A stretch of DNA of 64,000 nucleotides from Methanolobus sp. (GTDB taxonomy: Archaea > Halobacteriota > Methanosarcinia > Methanosarcinales > Methanosarcinaceae): contig NZ_JAUXNK010000096.1 of assembly GCF_030682845.1 (NCBI RefSeq), positions 1 to 64,000 of the forward strand, given 5' to 3'. Under the pieces are notes generated by a model, which saw only the letters and a program-made list of their open reading frames with translations, did not search any database and was not told where the DNA came from. The translations under genes were made by a program, and so were the position numbers. How positions within the stretch are numbered: position 1 is the first letter of the stretch; the number at the start of each line of letters is the position of its first letter. This document shows, one piece after another, positions 18,817 through 29,304 of this stretch.

Positions 18817-19412
18817 TACTCCACAACCGTACCTTTTTTCCTATGGGAGCCTGACACTGTATCCTTCTCTGCCACTTCAAGTGGCCGCTCTCCTCCACCA
18901 TTCTCGGGAACATAATCATCATGGTAGTTCATGCGATTATTCTCAAGGATGATAACATAATCAGCAGAGTTGCGAAGAGCGGTTGAAAAACCTGGCTCGA
19001 CCCCAAAGATGATGGTTTCCTTACCATGTTCGTTAGCTTTGTTCAGGAGAGGCTTGAAATCAGCATCTCTTGTGACCAGGGCAAGAGTATCTATGGTAGG
19101 ATTGTACACAAGCTCCATCCCCTCCACCGCAAGCCTGACATCTACGTCGCTTGAACAGATTATCGGCTCAAAGCCGTTATTCTCAATGGCCTCCACAAGT
19201 TTATCGGATGCATACTGGTTAAGGAAGACACGTCCTATCTTGACATTACCGTATTCCTTTAACACATCCCTTATCTCTTCAAGGTTGACATTGAACTCTT
19301 TCCTGAGCACGTTGGGGCCATCGACAAGAAGACCGATACTGCGTCTGCCAGTTTCTTTCTTTGTACTAAGATATTTAACGATAGAATTCAGTCCGGTTTT
19401 CACGTTGGCCAT
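18813..19412 (-). CDS. NYN-domain (LabA/DUF88-like, TIGR00288-type) protein
   Basis: The 199-residue protein has the NYN/PIN-like nuclease fold signature: SIGLLVDGPNVLRKEF with the first acidic metal ligand, SSDVDVRLAVEGMEL and LALVTRDADFKPLLNKANEHGK with the later acidic residues. Proteins of this kind are predicted metal-dependent RNases; the cellular role in archaea is unknown. GTGAGGA precedes the ATG. The C-terminal tail is charged and probably flexible. The gene converges on aksA with a four-base overlap. Confidence 0.85.
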   Translation of the reverse strand: MANVKTGLNSIVKYLSTKKETGRRSIGLLVDGPNVLRKEFNVNLEEIRDVLKEYGNVKIGRVFLNQYASDKLVEAIENNGFEPIICSSDVDVRLAVEGMELVYNPTIDTLALVTRDADFKPLLNKANEHGKETIIFGVEPGFSTALRNSADYVIILENNRMNYHDDYVPENGGGERPLEVAEKDTVSGSHRKKGTVVEY

Positions 19413-19603
19413 GATTCCTCACTATAAGTATTACAAGGTGCATATAAATATAATATTCCTATATCAACTGTTTCCAATGTTGAGATACCAGATAGATAAT
19501 CGCCATAGGCACTATAATTGCAGGTAAATCTTAATCCTGATAGCATATAATTGTTACTGACTGCCATAAATATTATGCCAGTTCCTTAAACCTTTCCCGG
19601 GAA

Positions 19604-20023
19604 TCAAAGAAGGTCAGAGAACAATCTTGCCTTGACACTCTTTTGTGATATGCGGCCTTCCTCTAAAAGGAAATAATTGATTAACCGTTCCCCTACCTTC
19701 TTCCTCGTATATCGAATTTCTCCACCATGTCTTATAAACATATCCATGATGCACTCAAACTGGGACTTCTCCATCTCTGACAATTCAATAAGACTTTCAC
19801 CTTCAAGAAACCAGTTGTAAACACGAAGGAGAGTCACATCCCTTACCCTTTTCAAGCCCTCTGTATCCTTAAAATCATCCACGTAAACCGAACGTTTAAG
19901 CCGCGGGGACCAGCCTGCCAGTTTCTGTTGCATGTCAATGAACTGGATAGGGATCTCTTCGTTTTCTTCAGGCCTTGGGAAGAGGCATTTCATACGAGTC
20001 ATACCCTTATCCAGCAGGATCAC
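19604..20023 (-). CDS. Conserved-looking protein of unknown function, next to rhomboid gene
   Basis: I do not recognise this 139-residue soluble protein. It has no membrane segment or signal peptide, is rich in charged residues, and has a mainly helical look in its second half (LSEMEKSQFECIMDMFIRH, KKVGERLINYFLLEEGRIS). It begins five bases after the stop of the upstream rhomboid gene, so the two are probably co-transcribed. The track start is a GTG at 20023; an ATG two residues into MTRMKCLF with GGTGAT upstream is an alternative. Confidence 0.7.
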   Translation of the reverse strand: MILLDKGMTRMKCLFPRPEENEEIPIQFIDMQQKLAGWSPRLKRSVYVDDFKDTEGLKRVRDVTLLRVYNWFLEGESLIELSEMEKSQFECIMDMFIRHGGEIRYTRKKVGERLINYFLLEEGRISQKSVKARLFSDLL

Positions 20024-20028
20024 CTTCT

Positions 20029-20904
20029 TCAGTAACGGTAGGGATCATGCCATCCAGACCTTTGCTGACTCTTTTTGATCCTCAGTCCCATAAGAAGACC
20101 TACCAGTATGCCTGTGAGGTGGGCAGTGTGAGCCACCATATCGTTAGACCCTATCAGTAAGAAGTCAACCAGTGCGAACAGGATCAAAGCATGCACTATC
20201 CTCATAGGGATGAAATACACATAAACGCGGATTTCCGGTGCAATGACTGCGAGAGCTGCAAACACACCCATTATGGCACCACTTGCCCCGACCACGCCGA
20301 TATGAGGTTGCGAAGTGGTTAGAGAGTAACCTAAAACCGCAACGACACCTGCAATGAAGTAGACCCGTAGGAAGGTAGCTTTACCTGCTCTGCGCTCAAG
20401 TTCCGGGCCGAAAAAGAACAGTACCATCATATTGAAAAACAGATGAAAGAAACCGTTGTGAAGGAACATATGAGTGATTAAAGTCCATGGCTGTGCCAAG
20501 AAGTTTATAGGTACAAACATAAAAAATTGAGCATAATTTATGCCCATTGGGTCCAGCACCATTTGTAAGAGGAACGAGAACAGGCAAAGATATATAATTG
20601 CCATGGAAGGGCTGCTTCTCATGGAGTAACTTACATTGTTCCTGATTCCTCGGAACGCACTCTTTGCGGCATATTTGGCAGTGCTCTTTAGCACATCTTT
20701 CATGATATCATCTGTTCCAGACTGTCTGTTCGCGCGGTTTGAACCGTCTGCACTGTGTTGTTTCACTTTCTCAAGGCCCGCGCATGCATGCTGCTCAGGA
20801 AGCCTGTGCTGAGAACAGAATACGTTTCCACAAAAACGGCATTTGAAAGGTAAGTGCTCTTCCCTGCCGCATATCCAGCATTTTTTATCCAATGTTTTCA
20901 CCAT
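20029..20904 (-). CDS. Rhomboid intramembrane serine protease with N-terminal AN1-type zinc finger
   Basis: The 291-residue protein joins a zinc finger (residues about 9-42: CWICG, CRFCGNVFCSQH, HAC; AN1-like spacing) to a six-helix rhomboid domain. The catalytic serine lies in GVVGASGAIMG and the partner histidine in HTAHLTGILVG; the HMFLHNGFFHLFFNMM segment is typical of loop 1 and helix 2. It should cleave membrane-spanning substrates, with the zinc finger on the cytoplasmic side perhaps recruiting them. A TATA-like CCTTATAAG only about 15-20 bases before the ATG suggests a leaderless transcript, divergent from the cdh promoter. Confidence 0.9.
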   Translation of the reverse strand: MVKTLDKKCWICGREEHLPFKCRFCGNVFCSQHRLPEQHACAGLEKVKQHSADGSNRANRQSGTDDIMKDVLKSTAKYAAKSAFRGIRNNVSYSMRSSPSMAIIYLCLFSFLLQMVLDPMGINYAQFFMFVPINFLAQPWTLITHMFLHNGFFHLFFNMMVLFFFGPELERRAGKATFLRVYFIAGVVAVLGYSLTTSQPHIGVVGASGAIMGVFAALAVIAPEIRVYVYFIPMRIVHALILFALVDFLLIGSNDMVAHTAHLTGILVGLLMGLRIKKSQQRSGWHDPYRY

Positions 20905-21258
20905 GACAAATAGTGACGCTTATAAGGTTCGCATCAGATAAAACGATTTCCAGGGATAGATGGTAAAACACGCTGCTGATTGTCAAGAATAATCATGATA
21001 AATATCGTAATACTTATATGTGAAAGTTGCTTATCAACCTTGGGCCAAAACAATTATTATTGATTATTTCTCTAAGTATCTGGAGCTAGATACCATTGTC
21101 ATAAATAATCGTGATAGATTCTGGAAATCTATTTATAGGATGATATTGTTAGAGCCCTCAATAAAACTGTTTCAAGTTTATTACGTACTGAGCGGATATT
21201 AACATTATCTCATACGATTACAGTGATTAATAACACACCTACAGGAGAACAAGATACA
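20905..21258 (+). promoter_or_regulatory. cdh operon promoter and structured leader
   Basis: This 354-base intergenic stretch holds a TATA-like CTTATATG at 21013-21020, giving a likely transcript start near 21040 and a leader of roughly 220 bases. Two perfect hairpins lie in the leader: GTATCT-GGAGCT-AGATAC (21076-21093) and ATAGATT-CTGGA-AATCTAT (21114-21132). In Methanosarcina thermophila the cdh operon is known to be controlled partly through a long leader affecting elongation; the same layout here suggests similar control. A short frame at 21020-21202 is not convincing as a gene. Confidence 0.6.
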
Positions 21259-23667
21259 ATGAGCAAGATATCAACCGGACATTTTTCCATTGAAGACCTG
21301 GAAAATGTCCAGATCACGATCGGGAAGATAGTCGGCGCTATAGAAGAAAAGGTGGCGGAAGAAATAGATATGGGACCAACTCCTAAACCCAGTGTCTCCG
21401 CACTCAGGGACTGGGATCACCAGTTGCTCACCCGCTATCAGCCAGTATACACCCCGCAGTGTGACCAATGTTGTTACTGTACTTTCGGGAAATGCGATCT
21501 GGGAGGAAACAAGGAAGGAGCCTGTGGCATTAACCTGGCTGCCCACCAGTCCCGCGAGTTCCTGCTCAGGGTAATCACCGGCGCAGCTGCCCACTCCGGA
21601 CACGGCAGACACCTCCTGCACTATCTGATAGAACGTCACGGACGTGACCATCCTCTTGACGTAGGACCATCAAACCTGCTTGCACCCAATGTCCAGATGG
21701 TTACGGGCATCAAGCCAAAGACCCTTGGAGACCTCGAAGCTGCAATCGAGTATGTGGAAGAGCAACTCACGCAACTGCTTGCGACAGTCCACATGGGGCA
21801 GGAGGGTGCAGCCATAGACTTCGAATCAAAGGCAATGCATGGCGGAATGCTGGACCATGTAGGCATGGAGATCTCCGACCTGGCCCAGATGTCCTGTATG
21901 GGAATGCCAAAATCCGACCCGGAGGCGCCGCTGGCTGAGATAGGCATGGGGTGCATAGATGCCACCAAACCCATGTTGCTGGTCATCGGACACAACGTTG
22001 CAGGTGTAGCAAACATGATAGATTACATGCATGAGAATGACCTCTCGGACAAGATAGAGCTGGGTGGCCTGTGCTGCACTGCCATTGACATGATCCGCTA
22101 CCAGATGGACAAGGGTGGACAGCCCTATGCAAAGGTCGTGGGAACCCTTGCAAAGGAACTCAAGATGATACGTTCGGGTATACCGGATGTCATCGTCGTA
22201 GACGAGCAGTGTGTCAGAGCAGACGTACTGGATGAAGCTAAGAGACTTTCCATCCCGGTCATCACCTGTAATGAAAAGATCATGTACGGACTGCGCAACC
22301 GCTCAAAGGACAAGGCTGACAACATCATCGAGGACCTTGTCAGCGGAAAAGAGGCAGGGGCACTCATACTTGACCTGGACCTGCTTGGCGAGGTTGCCCC
22401 GAGGCTTGTAATGAAAGTGGCTCCCCTGCGTAAGGAAAAGGGCATTAAGGCGCTCCCGAGTGATGAAGAGCTCACCGCGCTGGCTGGAAAGTGCGTACAC
22501 TGCGGTGCATGCGAACTGGTCTGTCCTAACAACCTTCCGATCATGGATGCAATGAAAGCCTGTGTCGAAGGTGACCTGACAAAATTCGAAAGCCTGCATG
22601 ATCACTGCGTTGCCTGCGGAAGGTGCGACCAGGCTTGTCCGAAGGATATACCGGTCCTGGATGTCATCGAAAAGGCTTCACAGAAGGCCATCAGCCAGGA
22701 GAAGGGCCTGATACGCTCCGGAAGGGGACAGATAAGCGACCCGGAGATCAGGCAGGAAGGTGTCAATCTGGTCATGGGAACTACACCAGGAATCATTGCC
22801 CTGGTAGGCTGCTCCAACTATCCGGAGGGCACCAAGGACCTGTATAAACTTGCCGAGGAGATGCTCAAGAGGAACTACATCATGCTCACATCAGGCTGCT
22901 CTGCAATGGACCTGGGGATGTACAAGGATGAGGACGGCAAAACCCTGTATGAGAGGTATCCTGCAAAATTCCTCGGAGGCAACCTTATTAACGTAGGCTC
23001 CTGCGTATCCAACTCACATATAACCGGAACTGCGATCAAGGTGGCAGCCATATTCGCCCAGCGCAACATCACCGGAAACTACGAGGAGATCGCCGATTAC
23101 ATCATGAACCGTATTGGTGCTGTTGGTGTTGCATGGGGTGCCTATTCACAGAAAGCAGGCTCTATTGCAACCGGATGTAACAGGCTTGGAATCCCGGTGG
23201 TTGTCGGACCACATGGTTCAAAATACAGGAGAGCCCTAATAGGCAAGCCGTATGAAGAAGAGCACTGGAAACTCTATGACGCAAGGAACGGCGAGGATCT
23301 GCCAATACCTGCCTCACCCGAGTTCCTGCTTACGACTGTTGAGACTGTCGAGGAACTTATGCCCATGCTTGCAAAGAACTGCATACGCCCATCCGACAAC
23401 AACATGGGAAGGATGATCAAGCTGACCCACTATATAGAGCTCAGCCAGAAATACCTTGGGCAGATGCCAGATGACTGGCACAGGTTCGTCAGGACTGAAA
23501 CGGATCTTCCGCTGGCAAAGCGTGAAGAGCTCCTTAAGATACTTGAAAAGGACCATGGATGGGAGATCGACTGGAAGAGGAAGAAGATCCTGTCCGGTCC
23601 GAGGATGAAGTCAGATGTCTCAGCCCAGCCTACAAACCTCAAGAGACTTTGCAAGGGAGAGTGCTGA
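21259..23667 (+). CDS. cdhA: CODH/ACS complex subunit alpha (Ni-Fe carbon monoxide dehydrogenase)
   Basis: CdhA carries the CO dehydrogenase active site that interconverts CO2 and CO within the acetyl-CoA decarbonylase/synthase complex. The 802-residue protein shows the cluster ligands near the N-terminus ([12 protein letters not shown], from residue 68), two ferredoxin-type 4Fe-4S motifs specific to the archaeal enzyme ([12 protein letters not shown] near 412 and [12 protein letters not shown] near 450), and C-cluster cysteines ([42 protein letters not shown]). The track start is 12 codons early; AGGAG lies about ten bases before the ATG at 21259. It forms the alpha-epsilon unit with CdhB, encoded three bases on. 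Confidence 0.97.
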   Translation: MSKISTGHFSIEDLENVQITIGKIVGAIEEKVAEEIDMGPTPKPSVSALRDWDHQLLTRYQPVYTPQCDQCCYCTFGKCDLGGNKEGACGINLAAHQSREFLLRVITGAAAHSGHGRHLLHYLIERHGRDHPLDVGPSNLLAPNVQMVTGIKPKTLGDLEAAIEYVEEQLTQLLATVHMGQEGAAIDFESKAMHGGMLDHVGMEISDLAQMSCMGMPKSDPEAPLAEIGMGCIDATKPMLLVIGHNVAGVANMIDYMHENDLSDKIELGGLCCTAIDMIRYQMDKGGQPYAKVVGTLAKELKMIRSGIPDVIVVDEQCVRADVLDEAKRLSIPVITCNEKIMYGLRNRSKDKADNIIEDLVSGKEAGALILDLDLLGEVAPRLVMKVAPLRKEKGIKALPSDEELTALAGKCVHCGACELVCPNNLPIMDAMKACVEGDLTKFESLHDHCVACGRCDQACPKDIPVLDVIEKASQKAISQEKGLIRSGRGQISDPEIRQEGVNLVMGTTPGIIALVGCSNYPEGTKDLYKLAEEMLKRNYIMLTSGCSAMDLGMYKDEDGKTLYERYPAKFLGGNLINVGSCVSNSHITGTAIKVAAIFAQRNITGNYEEIADYIMNRIGAVGVAWGAYSQKAGSIATGCNRLGIPVVVGPHGSKYRRALIGKPYEEEHWKLYDARNGEDLPIPASPEFLLTTVETVEELMPMLAKNCIRPSDNNMGRMIKLTHYIELSQKYLGQMPDDWHRFVRTETDLPLAKREELLKILEKDHGWEIDWKRKKILSGPRMKSDVSAQPTNLKRLCKGEC

Positions 23668-23669
23668 AA

Positions 23670-24182
23670 ATGGTAGATACGACCAAGAACACACTTATGT
23701 ATACCACCTGGGGAACGAAGACCGCAAAGCCGGTCAACCCCAATGTTGCAGCTAAGCTGATATCAAAAGCAAAGAAACCACTTCTGGTAGCTGGCGCTGA
23801 GATCGTTGACAACGAGCAGCTTGCACAGAGGGCTATTGCTATTGGAAAGAAGGGCGTGCAGATAGCTGCGACAGGCCATGCCATCACTGTCTTCCATGGC
23901 AAGGGCGTGAATGCAAAATACATCAACATCCATGCACTGGCCCATTACCTCGGGGACAAGAACTGGAAGGGACTTGACGGGCAGGGTTCATATGATATGA
24001 TAGTCTTCCTTGGACACAAGAAATACTACCTGGACCAGGTACTTTCAGGCTTCAAGAACTTCTCGGACCTGAAGACCATTGCAATCGAAAGGCATTTCAT
24101 GCAGAATGCGACTTTGTCCTTTGGTAACCTCAGGCCGGATGTGCACATTGAAGCGCTGGACGAATTTATCGAGAATCTTTGA
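23670..24182 (+). CDS. cdhB: CODH/ACS complex subunit epsilon
   Basis: CdhB is the 170-residue epsilon subunit that packs on CdhA in the alpha2-epsilon2 component; it has a DHS-like nucleotide-binding fold and no metal cluster of its own. Visible family features are [20 protein letters not shown] and the C-terminal [14 protein letters not shown]. The track frame begins 37 codons upstream inside cdhA; the ATG at 23670 sits two bases after the cdhA stop and is served by AAGGGAGAG, so the genes are tightly coupled. Confidence 0.95.
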   Translation: MVDTTKNTLMYTTWGTKTAKPVNPNVAAKLISKAKKPLLVAGAEIVDNEQLAQRAIAIGKKGVQIAATGHAITVFHGKGVNAKYINIHALAHYLGDKNWKGLDGQGSYDMIVFLGHKKYYLDQVLSGFKNFSDLKTIAIERHFMQNATLSFGNLRPDVHIEALDEFIENL

Positions 24183-24212
24183 TCATTGAATGCTAAACGT
24201 GGAGAACTAATC

Positions 24213-25634
24213 ATGGCAGATGAATTTCCTTTTGAGATATCTCCTATGTTCGAGGGAGAGAGAATAAGAAAAGAAGGTATGCATGTCGAGCTTGCAGGTC
24301 CGAAATCCAAGGGTTTTGAGCTTGTAAGGGCTGCAGATATGAATGATGTTGAGGATGGCAGGTTCACACTCATCGGACCCGATCTTTCGGATATGGAAGA
24401 GGGTTCACGATACCCGTTCGCAATGATCTACAGGATCGCAGGTGAACTTGTGGAAACAGACCTTGAGTCCATAGTAGAAAGAAGGAACCACGAATTCCAG
24501 AACTACATCCAGGGCATGATGCATCTCAACCAGAGAGATGATGTGTGGATCAGGGTGGGTAAGGAAGCTGTCAGCAAAGGGCTGAATTCCTTTGAGCATA
24601 TCGCAAAAGCGGTGATGATGCTCTTCAAGAACGAACTCCCGTTCATAGAGAAGGTCGAGGCTATCTATATCACCGATATGGAAGAGATAGAGAAAGAGAT
24701 CGAGAACACAAGGGCAGTCTACAAGGCAAGGGACGAGAGGACACGCGGCCTGCATGATGAGGATGTTGACACCTTTTATGGGTGTACATTATGTGCCTCC
24801 TTCGCACCCACTAATGTATGTGTCGTTACCCCTGACAGGATATCCCTTTGTGGTGCCATCAACTGGTTTGACGGAAGGGCAGCCGCAAAGGTGGACCCCG
24901 AGGGACCACAGTTCGCTATCCCTAAGGGAGAGCTTCTGGATGCGGAATCAGGAGAGTACTCAGGCGTAAACGAGTTTGCAAAGAAGCTTTCAAGCGGTGA
25001 ATACGACCGTATCAAACTGCACTCTTTTATGGAATACCCACACACTTCCTGCGGCTGCTTTGAAGTTGTAGGATTCTATATCCCTGAAGTTGATGGAATC
25101 GGCTGGGTAGACAGGGATTTCGCAGGCACGGCACCCAACGGGCTGCAATTCTCCACAATGGCAGGACAGACCGGCGGAGGAAAACAGGTAGTAGGTTTCC
25201 TCGGAGTAGGCGTCAACTACTTCCGCTCACCCAAATTCATCCAGGCCGACGGTGGCTGGAACAGAGTGGTATGGATGCCAAAGATGCTCAAGGAAAAAGT
25301 ATTCCAGGATATGCCCGAAGACATACGTGAGAAGATTGCTACCGAAGATGATGCAAAGGATATTGATTCCCTCAGGAATTTCCTGAAAGAGAAGAATCAT
25401 CCGATACTGGAGAGATGGGTGGAAGAAGAAGCAGAGGAAGAGGTTGAAGATGAAGCACCTGCAAAGGCACAGGCAACTCCCCAGGCAGGATTTGCTGCAC
25501 CGCAGATGATGCAGATTCCATCCAACTTCATGCCGGCCATGCCAATGATGGGCGGCGGCTCCGGTGGGGTCAGGATCATCCTGAAGAATGCAAAGGTGAC
25601 CGTTGACAAGATCACCATCCTGAAAGAGGATTAA
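24213..25634 (+). CDS. cdhC: CODH/ACS complex subunit beta (acetyl-CoA synthase, A-cluster)
   Basis: CdhC makes or cleaves the C-C and C-S bonds of acetyl-CoA on its Ni-Ni-[4Fe-4S] A-cluster. The 473-residue archaeal form lacks the N-terminal CODH-binding domain of bacterial ACS. Cysteine ligands are visible in YGCTLCASFAPTNVC (from about residue 191) and HTSCGCFE (about 280 and 282). The C-terminus has an acidic linker followed by a Met/Pro/Gly-rich stretch (MMQIPSNFMPAMPMMGGG). The ATG at 24213 is preceded by GTGGAG; the track start nine codons earlier is less likely. Confidence 0.97.
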   Translation: MADEFPFEISPMFEGERIRKEGMHVELAGPKSKGFELVRAADMNDVEDGRFTLIGPDLSDMEEGSRYPFAMIYRIAGELVETDLESIVERRNHEFQNYIQGMMHLNQRDDVWIRVGKEAVSKGLNSFEHIAKAVMMLFKNELPFIEKVEAIYITDMEEIEKEIENTRAVYKARDERTRGLHDEDVDTFYGCTLCASFAPTNVCVVTPDRISLCGAINWFDGRAAAKVDPEGPQFAIPKGELLDAESGEYSGVNEFAKKLSSGEYDRIKLHSFMEYPHTSCGCFEVVGFYIPEVDGIGWVDRDFAGTAPNGLQFSTMAGQTGGGKQVVGFLGVGVNYFRSPKFIQADGGWNRVVWMPKMLKEKVFQDMPEDIREKIATEDDAKDIDSLRNFLKEKNHPILERWVEEEAEEEVEDEAPAKAQATPQAGFAAPQMMQIPSNFMPAMPMMGGGSGGVRIILKNAKVTVDKITILKED

Positions 25635-25645
25635 AGAGGTATTCT

Positions 25646-26398
25646 GTGGCCAGGATCATTGCAGTGACAGGCAAGGGCGGAACAGGGAAGACTGCAACGT
25701 CGGCCCTTCTGATACGCCAGCTTGCAAAGGGGAACAAAGTCATCCTTGCAGTCGATGCCGACCCCGATACAAACCTTCCCGAAACCCTTGGCTGCGAGGT
25801 TAGCAAGACCATCGGCGACATCAAGGAGTTCATGCACAGCGAGCGAGATAACCTGCCTCCTGACTCCAACAAGGAGTCGGTGCTCAAATCAAAGCTGTAC
25901 GAGATCATCGAAGAAATGCCAAAGTATGACCTGCTGGTCATGGGCAGACCCGAAGGTGCAGGTTGTTATTGCTACGTCAATAACCTCCTGCGCGGCATCA
26001 TGGACAAGCTTGTGGACAACTATGACATCCTCATCATTGACGCTGAGGCCGGGCTGGAGCACTTCAGCCGCAGGATCTTCCGCAAAGTAGACGACCTGAT
26101 CGTGGTGACGGATGGGTCCCGCCGGGGATTGCGGACTGCTGAGCGCATCCGGGAACTTGTGGATGAGATGGAGACAGATGTATCAAATATTTATGTTATT
26201 GCAAACAAGGTCACAGAAACAAACCGTGAAACTATAGCAGGCACAGCGAAGGAACTCGGGCTGGAGCTTATAGGGATGATCCCTGTTGACGAGATGCTCA
26301 TCCGCAAGGATCTTGCCGGGGAGCCATTGTTCGAGCTTCCTGACGATTCGGCTGCAGTCCGGGAAATTGAGAAAATAGCTGCAAAACTGGGTTTGTGA
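25646..26398 (+). CDS. cooC: CooC/AcsF-type nickel-insertion ATPase
   Basis: This MinD/SIMIBI-class ATPase is expected to load nickel into CODH or ACS. The 250-residue protein has a deviant Walker A with signature lysine ([15 protein letters not shown]), the DADPDTNLP switch, the CooC-type metal motif [10 protein letters not shown] (Cys-x-Cys that binds Ni/Zn at the dimer interface) and the Walker B-like [12 protein letters not shown]. It starts at a GTG with GAGGT just upstream, 11 bases after the cdhC stop. Position between cdhC and cdhD is the usual archaeal arrangement. Confidence 0.93.
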   Translation: MARIIAVTGKGGTGKTATSALLIRQLAKGNKVILAVDADPDTNLPETLGCEVSKTIGDIKEFMHSERDNLPPDSNKESVLKSKLYEIIEEMPKYDLLVMGRPEGAGCYCYVNNLLRGIMDKLVDNYDILIIDAEAGLEHFSRRIFRKVDDLIVVTDGSRRGLRTAERIRELVDEMETDVSNIYVIANKVTETNRETIAGTAKELGLELIGMIPVDEMLIRKDLAGEPLFELPDDSAAVREIEKIAAKLGL

Positions 26399-26441
26399 TC
26401 AGGTTTCTAACTCAAGAGTATCATTACATGGTGGAATGCAC

Positions 26442-27773
26442 ATGACACAGAAAATGAAGTTGACGCAACTTACTGAGATGTTGCAGGAACTCAATATAGA
26501 GTCTCTCGAAGGAGTGACCATTGAAGGCGACATCGAACTGAATATCACAGGTGGCGGAGGGCTTAACCCTGCGCTGGCCTATGCGCTTGGAAGCGAGATA
26601 TCACAGATATCCCTGCACATGGCCAATATAGGAAGGATGCTCGGATTCCCTGCGGAACAGTTATTCGCATCTGCTTTTGGTATGAATGGCATCCCTGGGC
26701 CCCAGGCACCTTCACTTGGGACTACTCCGAGGATGCAGGAACTACTGGCCTCTAAGTTCGAGGTCGCAAAGATGAGCAACTGGAACAACCCCATCCAGGA
26801 AGTGACATTAGGTGCCACATCAGCAGACGGAGGTTCCAGGAAGAGCACAGTGACAATTGGCGGAGAGAATGCGCTTCCTTATTATTTCGACGCCGCAATG
26901 CCTCACAGGAACTACGTGACAATGGACGTGTTTGACATGCCCATTGGAATGGCAAAGGCTGTCAAGTCCAATTATGATGATGTTATCAATGACCCTGCGG
27001 AATGGGCCAAGAAGGTTGTTCGTGACTTCAATGCGGACATGGTGACCATTCACCTCATCTCCACTGATCCGCTCATCAAGGATACTTCTGCGCGGGACGC
27101 TGCAAAGGTTGTAGAGGACGTATTGCAGGCAGTGGATGTACCTATTGTCATCGGCGGTTCAGGAAATCCTGAGAAAGACCCTGAAGTGCTGGAAAAGGCC
27201 GCAGAGGTTGCAGCCGGTGAGCGTGTGCTGCTTGCTTCCGCAAGCCTTAATCTGGACTATGAGAGGATTGCAAGGGCTGCTGTGGAACATGGCCATGTTG
27301 TGCTCTCATGGACACAGCTTGAGATCAATGCCCAGAAAGAACTTAACAGGAAGCTCATGAAGCAGTGCAAGGTCCCAAGGGACAGCATTGTAATGGACCC
27401 GACAACCGCAGCACTGGGATACGGACTTGACTACGCATACACCAACATGGAGCGTATAAGGCTCGCAGGTCTAATGGGCGACGACGAGCTGACATTCCCT
27501 ATGTCCTCCGGTACCACCAACGCCTGGGGCGCCCGTGAGTCATGGATGGTAGCATCCCCGCTGAAGCAGGACTCGGACTGGGGCCCGAGAGAATATCGTG
27601 GCCCTATTTGGGAAATTGTCACAGGCCTTGCACTCTCGCTTGCAGGTAACGACATGTTCATGATGATGCACCCGACATCTGTTCAGGTGCTCAAGGAAAT
27701 AACCCAGACACTCTATGGCTCCATCGAGGCTGAGGAGCTGGACATCAGTAACTGGATCGGAGCGGAGGTGTAA
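26442..27773 (+). CDS. cdhD: CODH/ACS complex subunit delta (corrinoid Fe-S protein small subunit)
   Basis: CdhD with CdhE forms the corrinoid iron-sulfur protein that passes a methyl group between tetrahydrosarcinapterin and the A-cluster. The 443-residue protein has an N-terminal leader region rich in Gly ([20 protein letters not shown]) and a TIM-barrel domain like methyltetrahydropterin methyltransferases ([58 protein letters not shown]). I start at 26442 because GGTGGA lies six bases upstream of that ATG; the track uses an ATG two codons earlier. Confidence 0.95.
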   Translation: MTQKMKLTQLTEMLQELNIESLEGVTIEGDIELNITGGGGLNPALAYALGSEISQISLHMANIGRMLGFPAEQLFASAFGMNGIPGPQAPSLGTTPRMQELLASKFEVAKMSNWNNPIQEVTLGATSADGGSRKSTVTIGGENALPYYFDAAMPHRNYVTMDVFDMPIGMAKAVKSNYDDVINDPAEWAKKVVRDFNADMVTIHLISTDPLIKDTSARDAAKVVEDVLQAVDVPIVIGGSGNPEKDPEVLEKAAEVAAGERVLLASASLNLDYERIARAAVEHGHVVLSWTQLEINAQKELNRKLMKQCKVPRDSIVMDPTTAALGYGLDYAYTNMERIRLAGLMGDDELTFPMSSGTTNAWGARESWMVASPLKQDSDWGPREYRGPIWEIVTGLALSLAGNDMFMMMHPTSVQVLKEITQTLYGSIEAEELDISNWIGAEV

Positions 27774-27776
27774 AAC

Positions 27777-29183
27777 ATGAAGATCAACAGCCCTCTTGAG
27801 GCTTACAAGTACCTGCCCGGTACAAACTGCGCAATATGCGGTGAGCAGACATGTATGGCATTTGCCTCGCACCTGATAGACAGATCCAAGAAACTCAGTG
27901 AATGTACCCCGATGCTCGAGGACAAGTTCAGGAAAAAACTCGATCAGCTTCAGGGACTGCTCGCACCCGAGATCAGACAGGTCGAGATCGGTGTCGGTGA
28001 AAAGGTCGTGAAGATCGGCGGCGATGATGTGCTCTACCGCCACAAGCTGACATTCTTCAACCAGACTGCACTGGCCTATGATGTATGGGACACCATGGAC
28101 GAGAAGGATCTTGTGGAAAGAGTGAATAAGATACAGGGTTTTAAGAAATTCTATGTAGGCAACTTCCTGACAGTTGACATGGTAGCTGTGCGCAGCACGT
28201 CCAACGATCCCAAAAAGTTCGCATCTGCGGTGAAGAAGGTCGTTGAGACAACAGACATGCCTTTAGTGCTCTGTTCATTCAACCCGGAAGTGCTGAAGGC
28301 CGGACTTGAAGTTGCAAAAGACAGGAACCCGCTGCTATATGCCGCAAACAAGGACAACTGGCAACAGGTGGCTGCCCTGGCTCTCGAGTACGATGTGCCT
28401 GTAACTCTCTTCGCACCCAATGACCTCGATCTGCTGAAATCACTCGCAAAGACCTTTGCTGAGATGGGCACCGAGAAACTTGTGCTCGACCCGGGAACAT
28501 TCCCCTCAGGAAAACAGCTTAAAGAAACTTTCAGTAACTTCATCAAGATACGCAGGGCAGGTATAGACGGCGACCGGGAGATAGCATTCCCGCTCATGGC
28601 AGTTCCACTGACAGCCTGGATGGTCCACGACGATCCCGTAAGTGCATCATATTGGGAAACTGTTGTCGCTTCAGTTTTCACCATAAAGTATGGAGACATA
28701 ATGATTCTCCATAGCATCGAACCTTATGCGATGCTGCCGGAGCTTCACATCCGTGATACGATATACACAGATCCAAGAAAGCCTGTGAGCGTTGACCCCG
28801 GGATGTACAAGATCGGGGCTCCTACAAAGGATTCACCTGTGTTCGTGACGACAAACTTCGCCCTTACATACTACACTGTGGAGAGCGACATCTCTTCCAA
28901 CAAGATAGACTGTTTCCTATGGGCTATCGACACCGATGGTATAGGTGTCGAGGCTGCGGTGGCAGGTGGCCAGCTTACGGCTGCCAAAATAAAGAAGGGG
29001 ATCGAAGAGTCCGGATTCAATATGAAGGATGACACATCCCATAACACCATCATCCTGCCTGGACTTGCTGCACGTCTGCAGGGAGATGTTGAGGATGAGA
29101 CCGGGTCCAAGATCCTTATAGGGCCCGCGGACTCAGGCCGTATACCAGGCTGGCTGGAGAAGAACTGGCCTCCGAAGAAGTAA
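27777..29183 (+). CDS. cdhE: CODH/ACS complex subunit gamma (corrinoid Fe-S protein large subunit)
   Basis: CdhE carries the low-potential [4Fe-4S] cluster and binds the cobamide that shuttles the methyl group. The 468-residue protein opens with the cluster motif GTNCAICGEQTCMAFA followed by a fourth Cys (LSECTPML), then a TIM barrel and a C-terminal cobalamin-binding region (GIEESGFNMKDDTSHNTIILPGLAARL). GGAGGTG lies immediately before the ATG, and only three bases separate it from the cdhD stop. It is the last gene before a strong terminator hairpin. Confidence 0.96.
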   Translation: MKINSPLEAYKYLPGTNCAICGEQTCMAFASHLIDRSKKLSECTPMLEDKFRKKLDQLQGLLAPEIRQVEIGVGEKVVKIGGDDVLYRHKLTFFNQTALAYDVWDTMDEKDLVERVNKIQGFKKFYVGNFLTVDMVAVRSTSNDPKKFASAVKKVVETTDMPLVLCSFNPEVLKAGLEVAKDRNPLLYAANKDNWQQVAALALEYDVPVTLFAPNDLDLLKSLAKTFAEMGTEKLVLDPGTFPSGKQLKETFSNFIKIRRAGIDGDREIAFPLMAVPLTAWMVHDDPVSASYWETVVASVFTIKYGDIMILHSIEPYAMLPELHIRDTIYTDPRKPVSVDPGMYKIGAPTKDSPVFVTTNFALTYYTVESDISSNKIDCFLWAIDTDGIGVEAAVAGGQLTAAKIKKGIEESGFNMKDDTSHNTIILPGLAARLQGDVEDETGSKILIGPADSGRIPGWLEKNWPPKK

Positions 29184-29201
29184 ATAAATTCAACGGTTGA
29201 T

Positions 29202-29240
29202 CTCCGTGCCTTAACCACACGGAGGTCTATACTATTTTTT
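29202..29240 (+). terminator. Terminator of the cdh operon
   Basis: CTCCGTG and CACGGAG form a perfect seven-base-pair stem around a nine-base loop, followed ten bases later by TTTTTT. It begins 19 bases after the cdhE stop and fits transcription ending after the operon. Confidence 0.75.
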
Positions 29241-29304
29241 CCTATACGCTAAAAAGGAATCACAATACTATTATAGAGCTTGTGGAATTCTAATATGTGA
29301 AACC

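Noticed and set aside
21020-21202. 60-residue frame in the cdh leader
   Set aside because: Begins at or before the likely transcript start, has no Shine-Dalgarno, and overlaps the leader hairpins. A leader peptide cannot be ruled out, but nothing supports it.
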